From: Lineus longissimus | Taxonomy: Eukaryota; Nemertea; Pilidiophora; Heteronemertea; Lineidae | Assembly: GCF_910592395.1 (NCBI RefSeq) | Contig: NC_088309.1 | Location: 3,598,501-3,662,500 of the forward strand | DNA: 64,000 nt | Direction: 5' to 3' | Shown: positions 1 through 13,082 of the stretch, in pieces | Layout of the letters: each line of letters opens with the position of its first letter | How positions within the stretch are numbered: the stretch's first letter is position 1 | Notes under the pieces: generated by a model | Databases searched by the model: none | What the model was told of the DNA's origin: nothing | What the model saw: only the letters and a program-made list of their open reading frames with translations | Made by a program: the position numbers and the translations under genes

Positions 1-208
1 ATGCTCCCATTGGAACCAGTTGAAAGTCTTCCTAAAGGTGCTGATATGGACGTGTGTTGCAGTACACCGATTGGCCTGGATGCCCGAGTCTTTTGATCAT
101 TTAGTGGGCATCCACTGGGTTGGTACACGAGGTGATGTAGACATTGACAGGTCAGTTCCCTCTTTTCTCTTCCATGATGATAATCATTTCTATATCTTAT
201 TGTTGCAG

Positions 209-3200
209 TCTGCATGGAAGGGCTCTAAGCAGAGACATAAATATAAGGAGCGGAAGGAATACTTAGCTGATCACATTCCTGAAATCATTCGGGTAAGTTC
301 AACACGATAGGTGTTCCAGTTGAGTGATTTAGGATATAATTCATATTTTCGAGGTAGGACTAAACATATTTGGCAATTTCCTGTGCATTGAGTGCAGACT
401 TTGGTTTAGGAAATAGAAAATAACTGGAGTTTAGAAAGTTCTCCCTGTGAATTGCTTTCAGAATATGAAAGTAAATATAAGACTTTAAACATGACATAAT
501 TACGAAGTCATCTCTTCCAGATTCAATCTTGGTTCAGGATGTGGAAAGCACGCAAGGAGTATCTTGCCAGATTGAGATATTTCAGGCAAAATGTGAGTAT
601 TGACGTCCTCTTCAGGTTCACTGCAGTCTGTGGTAGTTTTAACAATCGCTGCTTCAAATTGACAGTAAACATGTTATGATATGCAACTTGTGGCTTTATA
701 GTTTTAAACCTGTCCAGATCTTATGTGTGTGACCCATTCTCATCTTTGGGTACAGTTCACATTTCATACTATGAGTTGGGGATTGGTTTAATGGCATATT
801 CAATCATTCCTTTCAGGTTGATTCTATCATCAAAATCCAAGCATTTATGAGGTCCAATAAGGCGAGGAATGACTTCAGAACATTGAGTATGTAGGATTTG
901 GTACTTAGCTTACTTGCCCTGACCCTTTGTTGGTGATCAAGGGACAGTCTTCCTGGCCGTGTTCTGGCATTTAGTTGGAGAAGTGGCATTCAGTTAGGAA
1001 ATATTTACAGATCCAAATAACAAACATAATGCTTTGGCTTGCCAGGAGTCACACCTGTGACCTTCTTATTGTGAGTTTAGACAACCTACAACATTGCACT
1101 TATCTTCCTTCAAAAGTGATCAGGTTTCCTTTGACTAAATTGTCTTTTTCTTTTCTAGTGTATGAGAGTGATCCTCCTGTCAATGTCATGAGAAAGTTTG
1201 TCCATCTTCTCGACCACAGCGATGTAGACTACTCAGAAGAAATGGGTGTGTATCTCTCAGTATTTACTGGCCATCAATTCCAATGCCTGTTCAACTTACT
1301 TTTCACTCAGTTGCAACCTAGATCGTCGTCTGTGCGATCATCTAACACCGTCTTAATTGGCTGGTCGTCATCCTCCTTGAGAAGAAAATTGAGAGGCGAG
1401 TCATGTTGTACTTGTCAACTAAACTAAGTAAAAAATCAAAAAGTGAAATGTATTTCTTTGCTGGTTTCGATCTAAATCCATTTTCATTGACAGGTTGATA
1501 ATCATTTGACTTAATAATCGTTATTTTCTTTCAGAACTGACAAAACTGCGGCAGAATGTAGTGACAGAGATCAGGAGTAACCACAAGTTGGAAGAAGATC
1601 TCAACCAGATGGACATCAAAATTGGTTTACTCGTCAAGAACAGAATCACGCTGCAGGTAATAAAGATGACAACGTTGGATATCGGTGGTGTTTTTTTGTC
1701 TGATTTCGTTGCATAACTGATCTACTGAAGTGGCTCATTGTCTTGGTAAAACTGAGGGTTCCAACTTACTGACTTAGTTATTGCTGAGGCCACCACTCTG
1801 AGTCTCGGCTGTTGCCTTGGTTGACTTCTCTGCCTCATCTCATGTCAGGCCTATCTTGCACCACTCATGTAGTCAAGGGACGTTGTATAATATCACATTT
1901 TTTCTTCCAGGACGTGCTCACCCACAATAACAAGTTAGGAGACTACCAAAACAAGATGCAGACGTCTACTGGTGGTCTGAAGGGCCTGAGCAAGGAAAGC
2001 CGTGAAAAGCTTGAGGCCTATCAGCACCTTTTCTACCTACTACAAACTAACCCGACATACCTGGCCAAGTTGATCTTCGAGATGCCATTGAGTAAGACAA
2101 CTGTGTTTATGGAGTCGGTGATCTTAGCCTTGTATAACTATGCGTCTAATCACAGGGAGGAGTTCCTACTGCTGAAGCTGTTCAAGACAGCTCTAGAAGA
2201 AGAGATAAGGTACGACTGGTTTGATTACGTAGCAGGATAATTCCAACCATATACAAGTAGTTCCACCATTCCATAACTTCTAATAATTCTTGCTCTGTTA
2301 ATTTCTGTTTTTGATGAAATGAATAACTTTTTGTTGTTCCCTCTGATTTGGTCCCTTTAGCTTCATGACTGTGACTGTGAAAGTAACTCCTAGTATATTC
2401 ATACTTCTTTCAACTTAACAATCTAACTTCTATTTTCTGCTAACTATTTATCAGGAGAATGTAAGTAACCATCTGTTGTTTGTGTGGTGTGTTCTAACTC
2501 TTAGTGGCTAGGGTTTTCAATCATATTTTGGTGTTTATTTCCTGTCATTGTACATATTCATTCCCAATCCCACCTGCTGGTTCTGAATTCCGTAAATGAA
2601 CAAAATGAATTTTTCGAATCTTAACCCCTTGTACCCCATGGTCCCTGACGCAAGTGTCATCGTAACAAAACTGACTGAAATATGCGGGAATCATTCTCCA
2701 TGAAGTACTCATCAATGTACCAGAACAGAAAGACCGTAGTCTTTAGTTCGTACCCAAATCTAAAAGCATGTTTTACCTTATACTAACAGCACGAAATCCT
2801 TTGGTTTCATATTTTCGAATTATGTATTTTGTGGTACAGATTGGGTTATCTGTAGCTTTGGGCCAGCTTCAGTGAAAGATATAAAGAAGGGAGTGGTATC
2901 AAAGCGTTCATTCCTTCAAAAAAAAGTGCCATTGGTTATTGGCATACTGTTTCTATAAGAAAGCATGCCTCACATATCCCTTGTCTTTCCAGCTCAAAAG
3001 TTGAGAAAATGAGCGACATTACAACAGGGAATCCCCTTGTGGTGAAGATGACAGTCGACTTCAACAGAAATGGTCGTGGTCAGAGTTCACTGCGGGAGAT
3101 CCTTAACCCCTTGGTTCTAGAAGTCATCCAGAATAAGGAGATGAAGATTAATACTAATCCGACTGAAATCTACAAGAGTTGGGTGAACCAGTTGGAATCT

Positions 3201-6200
3201 GAGACGGGTAGGGCAAGGTGAGTATGAAATTGAGGAAAAAATCGGCATCACTTTCATCCTATTTCACCTCCGTTTGGCCCTGACACTTTGATGGAATAGA
3301 CTCCTTGAAGAAATGGTTGGTAGAAGGTTGAAAACATCATCTTGTGAAAGAGGCTGCGACTTTCTGTGATTCTCGCGTGACTTCGTGGCGTATTTTCATT
3401 TCTAGTGGTATGCCGTATGATGTGACCATTGAGCAAGCTCTCAAACACCAGCCAGTCAGAGACAAGATTGAGAAAAACATACAGGAGCTGAAATACGCCA
3501 CTGATCGCTTCTTCTGTGCCATACTGAAATCCCTAGACAAAATTCCGTAAGTAGACTAAATAATTGACTTGAAAATCATACAAGAGTCTTCCCCATTTGG
3601 AGTGAGACGAGTGTGTTGGAGACTGATTGTCTGATGGCTAAGGCACCTGTTGCATTTCTGATGCCAGGTCTTTGATATTCGACACGACAACCTGTCATAG
3701 GTATGTGTCCCATCCCGTGGGTGATGCGAAGGAAGCTGGCATAAGCTCTGATAGAATGATCCTCAAATGGCCTAGGCCTCCTGATTAGTGAAGAAACTTG
3801 ACCAGTATATGGACCTGTCTTGGTGACTTTAATGAAGTGGATGCGAAACTAAGGTTCTACTCTGCCAGTGATTATTCCAGTGGACTTGTCTCTGTGCCTA
3901 ACATTGCAATGTTGGTGTTCAATTTTCTGTTTGTTTACTTCCCAGGTACGGCATGAGATACATAGCCAAGGTCATGAAGAATGCACTACATGTCAAGTTC
4001 CCTGAAGCACCTGAGAAGGATGTTCTAAAGATTGTCGGCAACTTATTATATTACCGCTACATCAACTCTGCCATCGTTGCTCCAGATGCGTTCGACATCA
4101 TCACTGTTGGTGCTAATAATGGCTTGACCAATGACCAAAGAAGAAATCTGGGCTCGATAGCAAAGATTCTGCAGTTTGCTGCATCTAACAAGGGGGTGAG
4201 TACTTGTATATTCAGATCTTATTTTCATGGCTGCTTTGCCTGTTTCCTTAACCAGCACCACGAGTAGTGGGGTGTTATTGAGGTGCAGAAAAATGGCTGG
4301 CATATGGGGTCCACCGAAATCAACAGAGCCTGAATCCATAACTCAGTGAAGTTTGGCCACTCCACAGGAAAAGGTGCTCAACCAGAAGAGGCAATTTGGA
4401 ATCAAATAGATTAAATTGATGGGTACACAGTATTCATGACTTTCAAGTGTCTCACTTCAATTTTAATAGAATTTGAACATCTCTTGCGAAAGACCAGAAA
4501 TCATATGTGAACTTGAAGTTCTGCAGGTAAAAGGCACATAAAGCGTTTGTAGTGGTATGACTTTGGATTGTGATATTTTAAATTTTTTGTGAGGTTTTGT
4601 TTTTGTTAATGATCTTTTTTGGTACATTCATCATCAGTGAGCATTTCAGTCACAGCTGGTCACTTTTGTTGGGCTCACCAAGAATAGGTTTATACTTCTC
4701 AAAGAGATGATTGCAACACAAAAGTACAGTTGCCATGTTTTCTTCACATGTTTTAGTTTCTGGTAATTTAGTGACCAGTGTCACAAGGCAAAGCTGGTGG
4801 TCAGGAGTGGTTGATGACTTTGTGTGGGCATTTCACTGAATTTTTTATGTATGTTTCAGTTTGCAAATGAACCAGCGGTAAGAATGTTAATGCAGCTTGT
4901 TGGTAGTTGATGGCTCGATCCTTTTGACAGGTAGTCATGTCTTCCGTTATAGGGCTTATCGGGACAAAGAACATTCTCATGAGAAACCGTTTTCTGTCCG
5001 TCCTTTCATGCCAAGAATTATGTTGATAAGTATGTTCAAGGTTTGGGTATGCATTGAGAGGTAGGATGAATTACTGCGGCATACGACTGCCTGTCATGAG
5101 GATTGAGCCTGGTATATTGGCTAAAACATTTTATGACTGATGATACCTGGAAGATGAACACATGCAGTCAAGTGAAAGTGGGTCGAAGTTGTGTAATTGT
5201 TTGTGACCTTTGTTGGGAGACACAGTGTCTTTGAGGTGGGTGGTGGTCGATACATGTGCTAGTAATTTTCAAGGATACCATCAGTCTCAAAATGTTGACA
5301 TGTTTAAAGGGTTGTATTTGAAAAAATTGCATTTGAGTTGAATAGGTTATTTTTGTACATAAGTGTATAGAAAGATAGAATAAGCTTGGGTTATACTTCT
5401 TTTGCTTAGATTTTTTGTTTTTCTTACTTGGTTGACAGCGCATGTTGAATTTTGTTGAAGGCAGCTGAAAACTTCGAGCACTGACTATATACAAAAAGCA
5501 TGGTGTCATGGGTCTGCCCTTATCTATCTTGCAGCCTGCCTTGAAGTTGATGTTTTCATAAGAAAGAGGGAACTGGAGTTGCCAAGTAAAGTTGTTGGAA
5601 ATGGTTAATATTTTGGTTTATGGGCTGTAAAGTGTATATGGAGACCAACTATTGATAGTATAGATTCTTACTCATTTTCCCAACTGTCACAGCTAAACCA
5701 GTGCTTCCGAAATCTAATTTAAATGCCCTTCCCATAGTCCAGCAGTTCTGTGTGTAGACTAGCACCCCCAAGTCACCTTGTCAATCTCCCGACTGGTACT
5801 GCCGTCTACAGAAGGGTTTGTTTTTGCATATGGTGATTGTAAGTTGTATCAACTTGTGTTGAAATCGTCAAATTGACACTTTGCTGCAGCAGAAAATACT
5901 CTTTTCATTTGAAAATACTCAGAAGCAAAAACTTCCCCATTAGACTTCCCTGGGGAAAATAAGAATGTTTCCCTTAAAAATTGGTTATATAAAGGGCTTA
6001 TGAGTACCAAAAATAGTGCCATATCAGTTGGATATTTCATCTTTTGCATTCTTTTCAGTATGGAGGTGAGAGTGAATACTTGGCCTGTCTCAACCCATAT
6101 ATCAGAGATGCCCATGAGAGGTTCAAGTAAGTTGTTCAAAATCATTCATTAGTTTTATGATTAGCAAATAAACCCCAATGTCTTTTTCTTTGTATGCCCC

Positions 6201-9200
6201 TCAGATAGGTCCAATCAGAATAATGTTATATAGTTAAAAAGTACGTCTATATTCTCACGTTTGAGCTGAGTGTGAAGTTCAAAACGTTTGCTCTGACACA
6301 TCCAAAGTGACTTGTTCTTTTTGTGTAAAGCATGAAAATGGAAGGTAAGGGAAACCTTTAATGTGTACTGTTGTGATTTCAGACAATTTTTCCGAGCTGC
6401 ATGTGATGTGGAGGAGCCTGAGATCCATTTTAACATCGACCAGTATACAGATTTTTGCCTCGTCTCCAAACCAACTATCTACATATCAATTAAGGAAATT
6501 GTCGACACGCACCAGGTGGGTGGATCATTTGTGAGAATTTCGCCTTGATTTATCACGTTATTTGTTTCCGCTCATTTTGAGGTAGTTCTGTGTGTTTCAT
6601 GTGAGTAACTCTGTATTAGTTTCTTTCTGCACAGCCAGGTAAGGAATTTGATGTATTGGATTTGATGTACATGAATTGCCATATGATTTTGGGGACCAAA
6701 GGTTTTGACTGGTATCTGGACGTATAACTGAAACTGACATTACTTTTCAGTTGTTGATGGAGCACCAGGATACCATAGCACCAGACCATAACGACCCACT
6801 GCATGAGCTCTTGGAAGACCTGGGAGAGGCACCAGACATTGGCCTGCTTGTTGGTAAGCACATAACTAAACCTAAGATCCAGATGCATTGAAAATGACTT
6901 AAAAAAAGGAATACCAAAATCTTTTCTCCGTGATTAGATTACCAAATACAGTGGAGCCTCCCTTAGCGGACACCTCTCTATCAAGGACAACCTCTCTATT
7001 AGGGACACTCATTTTAGTCCAAAATTGGTTCTTTCCATGCAATTTGACCTCTCTAATCAGGACACCTCTCTATTAAGGACAGCATTTGTCAGTCCCGTGG
7101 GTGTCCTTAATAGAGAGGTTCTACTGTACAATGTACTGGCTATCAAAATAGTCCGCCTGCTTGCCAGAAGATAACCAGTGAAACTTTCCAAGCATGAACA
7201 AGAAGCTAAACTGTTGAAATTATTGTCAGACGATCAGTTCATTTGGTCTCAGGTAAAATAGTTTGTGACAGTGACGAACCTTGGACAGTACGTTGTGATG
7301 ACGATGTGCCATTGTCTTCCCAGCATGCTCTTTGTTGGCATCTAAGCTCACGTCGAGTTTTGTTTCTGTTTCCAGGAGAACATGGTGAACATTCCGATGC
7401 AGAGCGACGTGACATCCTCTCAAGGACGGAGATCATGTTGACGTTAAGTAATAAGTTTGAGGTACAAGAAGATGAGAAGAAAGACCAGAAAAATATGCTA
7501 ATCAGGTAAAATATGGTTATCAAGTATTAAAAGAATGTACCTGGAAAGTAATTCATACTGCTTGGCGACCCTGATTTAACAGGAGACTGGCTCATCTACT
7601 GTCTGATCTATCATACATCATCAAATGGACACAAGGTTAAATGTAATTTGGATTTACCCTTGACATACAATGTTTTACTGACATGGAGAGGCAATGCTCC
7701 AGAGTGGCTTATCAACACTCCATACGGCCAATAAATGATTGTGTGATCCTTGCTATGGACTCCAATTTATTTGGTTTTTCTTCTTCAAGGACCAAGAGAA
7801 TGGTTGTGGATGTGGTACGATGTCAGCAGGGTGAGACACTCACTGAAATCTTGCAGAAGCCAGCCACAGATGCCCAGGAGGACTTCCACCAGGCACTGAT
7901 CAAGAGTAGGGAGAGAACGGGCCAGAGGGCTGATCAGAAATCAGCTGAGAAGACGAATCTCTTGAGGGACAAGTCACTGCTCTCTGACACCATGTAAGTG
8001 AGAAGTCATAAAAGATTATGGTGATGGTGATGGTGATGATGACAATATTTCATTTGGTATTTACGAATGCGCAAACTTTGGCACATGCAGGCTTTTTGTT
8101 CGAAACTTGCTCCGGCCATGAAAGTAGAATCTCAATGACTGTTGATTTGCACTTTGATAAATCCTCATGTGTTCACATCTTCTCTTGCAGGTTACCCTTA
8201 GAAACGATGAAAAAGAAAATATTGTCAAATCTGCAAAATTTGGAATTGTTTGGTATAACAACGAGGAAGAATGATTACCAAAGCGTGGTCAATGCAATAG
8301 TACAGGTACGTCTGCTTATAATTTGGGGCTATTTGTTTACTATTTTATTGCGATTTCAGAGAGAGTGACAACGGTGTAATGACTGGGGATTTTCCAGAGA
8401 TATGAATAAGTTGCAAACCTATTAAGCTTGGGATGGTCCAAACACGGCTACTACACATGTCTGTACACACCTTTGAGTTGTACCATACAATTTGCAAGTA
8501 AAGTTACGTTATATTTGAACCCATTCATTCACCATGCGCTTCATTTCAGGACATTCGAAACCAGAGAATCTACCGAGCACGTCGACGACAGGAGATGGTC
8601 AAGCTGAAGTCGACACTGAACAGTCTCAACAGTAAGCGGGCATTTTATGAGGAGCAGATCGACTACTATAACCAATATGTCAAGACGTGCCTCGGCAACC
8701 TGGCCAAGAATCAAAGGTAAGAATCGATGTGTGAATACTATCTGGACTGATAAAAAGGCTTGCTATTGTCCCAGTACTAATACTTGTCACTAAAGTGTAA
8801 CATGATGGTTTAAGCCATCCAAAGTGTAAGATCGTTTCTGTATCTCTGTTGAGCGATGGAATGAGTTTTTGGTGGTCGCATTTACTGTGATGACTTTCTG
8901 TTGATTTCAGGAAACCGAGAACTAAATCATGGTTTGGCAAGGAAAGTGAAGGCAAGGCAAAGAACATAGCGTTGAAGTATAATGCAATGAAGCTCTATGA
9001 GAAGGGAATCATATTGGAAATTGATGGATTGCCAGAAAACCAGTGAGTTTGCTCAAATTCTACCAAATGAATAAAAATTCTTTGATTTTGTTTGGTTTGC
9101 TGACCAGGGCCTACAGTAAAAAAACCTGGTCAGTTCCATGGCTTGGGGCTGAACTTCGCATTATTCTTTCCATTATTAGGTTACAGCACACAGTGGTGTG

Positions 9201-9913
9201 TCGGTTTCTGGAAAAGAGTGTATGACAATTTAGTTTGACTTTGTAGGTAGCGAGAATGAACTAAGTTTGGGTCTCGAATGATGTGACGTTTTTATCAAAG
9301 GTTCTATGGGTAACTGAAGTCGTTACTTTTCAAATTTGTTAGGTTCAAGAATCTCCTCTTTGAGATCAACTCAACACACGAACCCGGGATATTCGAAGTG
9401 CATGCGAGTTTCATGGGAGTGGAGATGGACAAAGTCAAAGTGGTGCTACAGGTATGTCCATTCACAGCTCGTTGTTCAACTAGAAGCCTAAAGTTTCTGT
9501 GCAAATTCATAGTTGATACAAGTGGGCGTTTGATACCCAGCACTGCCACACTTGTTGATACCAGAGCTTTTGGCCTGTACATTCCTGGGGAGTTCACAAT
9601 ACAGCTGCCTCTCAGTACTTGGACTCAACATTCATGGCTATCTCTCCCAGCTAGGTGCCCATGCACTCCTGGGTCGAGAGAAGCAAGTAGGGCCAAGTGC
9701 CGTGCACAAGGAGACAAAGACGAAACAGCTGCGATCTTGCGGAGTGTTAAACTAATGACCACTGATATTCTGCTCATTATGTGTGTTATTTCATTCCAGG
9801 ACCTGTTGCAGCTTCAGTACGAGGGTGTTGCAGTCTACAGAATGTTTAACAGAACAAAGGTTAACGTCAACCTACTGATCTTCCTTCTAAATACCAAGTT
9901 CTTTGGGAAATAA
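209..9913 (+). CDS. IQGAP: IQGAP (Ras GTPase-activating-like scaffold), C-terminal half, multi-exon, 5' partial
   Basis: Exons joined by GT-AG introns: 209-292, 521-592, 817-886, 1159-1245, 1535-1656, 1911-2209, 2993-3217, 3406-3546, 3946-4195, 6059-6126, 6383-6515, 6751-6853, 7376-7505, 7790-7993, 8191-8305, 8550-8716, 8911-9042, 9343-9451, 9800-9913 (stop TAA). They sum to 2625 nt (874 residues plus stop), and the phases agree at every junction. The first three exons encode IQ-type helices (SAWKGSKQR, IQSWFRMWKARKEY, IQAFMRSNKAR), which in this family bind calmodulin and myosin light chains. The GAP-related domain follows, with LSKESREKLEAYQHLFYLL, TGNP and YRYINSAIVAPDAFDI, then the RasGAP C-terminal domain ending in NVNLLIFLLNTKFFGK. 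IQGAPs scaffold actin, Cdc42/Rac, E-cadherin and MAPK components at the cell cortex; the GRD is catalytically inactive because Thr (here in TTGNP) replaces the arginine finger. The N-terminal calponin-homology and coiled-coil exons lie upstream of the window. YRYINSA replaces the usual NPA. Confidence 0.96.
3630..3790 (+). repeat. Possible tRNA-derived SINE-like fragment in an IQGAP intron
   Basis: The intron between the 3406-3546 and 3946-4195 exons contains an A-box-like GATGGCTAAGGCACC, followed about 30 nt later by a weak B-box-like TTTGATATTCGAC. This resembles the head of a tRNA-derived SINE, but the boxes are degenerate and no second copy is seen in the window. Confidence 0.2.
4860..4877 (+). 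CDS. Candidate 18-nt IQGAP microexon (FANEPA)
   Basis: Between phase-0 exons 3946-4195 and 6059-6126, the sequence TTTCAG is followed by 18 nt reading FANEPA and then a GTAAGA donor. Inclusion keeps the frame. Without it, the spacing from SNK to the FKQFF segment is 22 residues, equal to vertebrate IQGAP1 as I recall it. The microexon would therefore be a six-residue insertion in the GRD, so it could be an alternative cassette or a chance splice-site pair. Confidence 0.35.
6949..7126 (+). mobile_element. Pogo/Tigger-type MITE in an IQGAP intron
   Basis: A 178-bp element begins CAGTGGAGCCTC and ends with GAGGTTCTACTG, whose reverse complement is CAGTAGAACCTC. It is flanked on both sides by TA (6947-6948 and 7127-7128), the target duplication of the Tc1/mariner-pogo group. 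Inside are repeated motifs of the form CCTCTCTATYAAGGACA in both orientations. It is too short for a transposase and is therefore non-autonomous. It sits between the exons ending at 6853 and starting at 7376, with both splice sites intact. Confidence 0.8.
8015..8042 (+). repeat. GGTGAT microsatellite
   Basis: A short run of GATGGT/GATGAT repeats in the IQGAP intron between the 7790-7993 and 8191-8305 exons, just after the donor. No coding meaning is apparent. Confidence 0.7.
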
Positions 9914-11970
9914 ATGAATGTAAGACGGACAGTAGCATCTTCCCAGACACCTGACCAGTGAGCACTAATGAAAGTGACCTGAATTTCAGCTCACATGTGT
10001 CAGTCTGTGTAGTGACACCTTTATCTGCCCAACTCGAGTAGTTTTCTGCATATGCCGGTTAGCTGTTGAGTAGAATTTGAAGAGGATATTGTGGTTACAT
10101 CAGAAAATACTGTTGATTATTGAAAATCCCATGCACTTTCTTATTCAGCATGTTCAAGTCCAATGACATATTGTTGAGACGTTGATGTATTTGCTAAATG
10201 ATTTTAACCCTTGTGTTGTTGTATCAAATCGTAGTATACCTGGAAAGAGAGTAATAGATGTTAATCTTCTCTATTTAAAATGAGAGACCTGATTTTAAGT
10301 TGATGCCAAAATATTCGATAATTGAGGAATGGGGTATGGCTTGTTCAGCCTATGATGGGTCTCAAGTGCTTTAAAAAACCATAGGTTTTCTGTATGCAAT
10401 TGTTTGTAATGTTTAGTGTGTCATGACCATATAGACCAAAATTGGCTTGTTGAAAGTACTTTTAAAATGTTTAGGCAGCTTTGTCTTGTACACATCAATC
10501 ACAGCTTGTAGTTACTTAAGGACATATCCAGGATTAGTCTTGGTCATTAGAATCAATGCAAAATGTGTATTTCGTAGTCTCCAGGTCATGGTACTAGGTG
10601 TAAAAAATACATGATACACTTTTAGATTCTCAGTTTTTCACCATGATGTTTGTATGGTGTTGCTTGGCTGACTGTCAAGACCAAGAGGGACAACCTTAAA
10701 ATCTGCCTCTTTCAACTTGTCCTCATGTCTCAGCTACATAATATCAGGATTTGAATAGGTTTCGATTAATGATTTTGAATTGATGCTGTTCAATTTTAAA
10801 AGTGTATCGTGGTTTTTTCTATACCTAGTACTACATCTATGGAGGAAGGTGGGTAATGCATGCCTAATGTAAAGTGTAATGTTTTATGGCAGACATTGCA
10901 TCAGTGTTTTGAATGGAATTGATCCAGATTTTGTCGAACTGAGTTATTTAACGTTAACATTGGGACACATTTGGCATTTCCGAAAAAACATTCCAGAATA
11001 ATAAATTTCCAGGACACCTATTTGTGCCACTGCCAAGGTAACTTCTGCGTCGACTCTCTGTTGCCATATCATATCCTCTGTTTAAATTTGCATATTTTCC
11101 AACACCCTGTATAATAGTTAGGCCCATCTTTTAAGCCAGGCGCTAGGCCTACTTGTGGCTGTGCAATTTTATATCTTGTATGTGTGTCCATTCTAAATGT
11201 CTGTTCAGATGCAATTTATCAAGTGTTTATGTAAAAGAGGTTTGTGAGGTTTATTGGGCAAATTTTATATCATTGAGATCAGTTCATGGGCGACGAGAGA
11301 GAGAAGATGTGAATGACATTTCTGGGGCCGTGTCAGGACAACTTTCCACTGGCATCTCACTCCAGCGTGTTGTACAGGGGGTGGGGTGGGGGTAGTGATT
11401 GATTTGCAGATGTTCACAACTTGAACTTGACTTCAAGTCACAATTTTGGCTTGTAATTTGTGGTTTTCTGTTTCTGATCAGATGTGAATTTTTGTCAGCA
11501 GGATCCTTGCAGTGGGGTTTTTTTGGCTATGGAACTTATCCCAAAAAATATATAACTTCAAAAAAGGGACAACAACCATTTGTTGTCACCAGGTGGTCAT
11601 CAGAGCAAATCTCAGGTATAGTTGCCAGCTGTTATGAATGTGCTTGAAATTGTACATATTTCATATCTGCCAGTGGAAATGAAATTTCCTGCATTTATTT
11701 TTTTTAGCAGGTGCCTTTAATATCATGATCATGTGACAAATGGTTTATCATACAGTTTGGCTTGTACTTTAACTGTTTTGCCCTTCTTGCAAAAAAGGGC
11801 CCTAGCCGTTATAACAGCTTTTCAAGTTAAATTTGGGGGGGGGGTATGACTTGCTTGAAGCCAATGCTGTCTTTGTCTTCCACCATGAATACCTGTATGC
11901 GTATATCCCAGCATTACAGCAATGTTCTCTATGTTATTTATAATAAAGCATGATTTTAGCTGAAAGTCAT
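9914..11970 (+). other. Probable IQGAP 3' UTR
   Basis: About 2 kb downstream of the IQGAP stop shows no coding signal. It ends near an AATAAA at 11942-11947, and another AATAAA lies at 11000-11005, so two polyadenylation sites are possible. The stretch contains G-rich tracts (around 11378-11395 and a run of about ten G near 11835). The UTR extent is inferred from the poly(A) signals only. Confidence 0.5.
11942..11947 (+). promoter_or_regulatory. Poly(A) signal AATAAA, likely for IQGAP
   Basis: Canonical hexamer about 2.0 kb after the IQGAP stop codon and before the next gene on the same strand. A second hexamer at 11000-11005 could serve a shorter isoform. Confidence 0.45.
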
Positions 11971-12465
11971 CTTGTTCTTTCTTCTATTGGAGTAAAGAGT
12001 CAACCCCGCCTCAACATGGTTGCTTGGCTTTGTCCTGGCCAGTGAGGAGTCCAGACTTCCTTCTCCTTCCATGGACCTTCTGGCTGCATACCAGTAACCT
12101 CAAGAGGTCTATAGTGTAACCCAACGGTAATCCAGTTTACCTAACCACAGTGGTGTTCACCTACATGTTAACGGCCACAATCACCACTTGATGATCAAAA
12201 CATCCCTGGTTTTGACACTGTTTGCATTGAGAGGACAAATCTCCATAACAAAGCAAACAGCAACAAAATTGGCATTGTAAAGAGAAGAAGAATGTCACAG
12301 ACAAAGATGCGGTCCTCTCGTGCATGTTGTCACAACCTCATGCAGCTCTGCACAAGGACTGATATTGTGGTGTCTCCTCCAGGGTTGTGACTGTCTTCGG
12401 ACAGTGACACACATCCAATCAAGCTTGTGACTGTCTCCAAGCAAAGGGAGGTGCCTTGGACCTGT

Positions 12466-12690
12466 CTTGGACTGCGCTAATAAATATAGCACTATGCGCC
12501 TTAAAACCAGTACAAACTGGCGGTCTCTTCAATCCTGTACTGCCTTGGACTGAGCTAATATCTCACTGTGCTCTGGAAGACATGCACAGCCTGCCGCCGC
12601 TTCTAAAACAGACAACATCCCCTACTGCATTCGACTGAGCTAACACCTCGATCATTGTGCCTCGGAAGACATGCACATCTGAGAGATTGC
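12466..12690 (+). repeat. Degenerate ~80-bp tandem repeat (three units)
   Basis: Units start near 12466, 12544 and 12629 with CTTGGACTGCGCTAATA, CTTGGACTGAGCTAATA and TTCGACTGAGCTAACA. The last two also share GGAAGACATGCACA. The spacing (78 and 85 bp) and divergence point to an old tandem duplication between IQGAP and the next gene. It lies in the otherwise gene-less stretch 11970-13080. Confidence 0.6.
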
Positions 12691-13082
12691 CAATAGGTAA
12701 CTGCAAGCCTTGGTTACAGCTCAAGTACTTTAAATCGTCTGCTGCCGCCGCGTCACTTCCCGCGCAATGCATGCCACTGGATGATGTGCCTCAGAATGCA
12801 ACCAGTGGCAATCAGGCATATGCCACTGAATAGCTTAATGAATAAACACGGTCTCGAGGGCGGAAGGGATACAATAAAGTAACATCTAACCCAACCGTCC
12901 ACCGACACAGCTTCTGGCGTCTATTTATCCATCACCTGAACTACTGGATGCTGCTTGTTTTGAGTGCCACCTTATCCATGTAGAACACGAGGCTGTCTGT
13001 AGCAAGAACATTGCCTGGAATTCTGTGCTTCTTTCTTATCGTTTCTGACTGATTTTCCCAGTTTTTGGGGAAGGACAAACCC

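Noticed and set aside
1-208. Open frame before the first IQGAP exon, with a possible CAG acceptor near 61 and donor near 150
   Set aside because: The translation has no IQ motif and no match to the IQGAP order; treated as intron.
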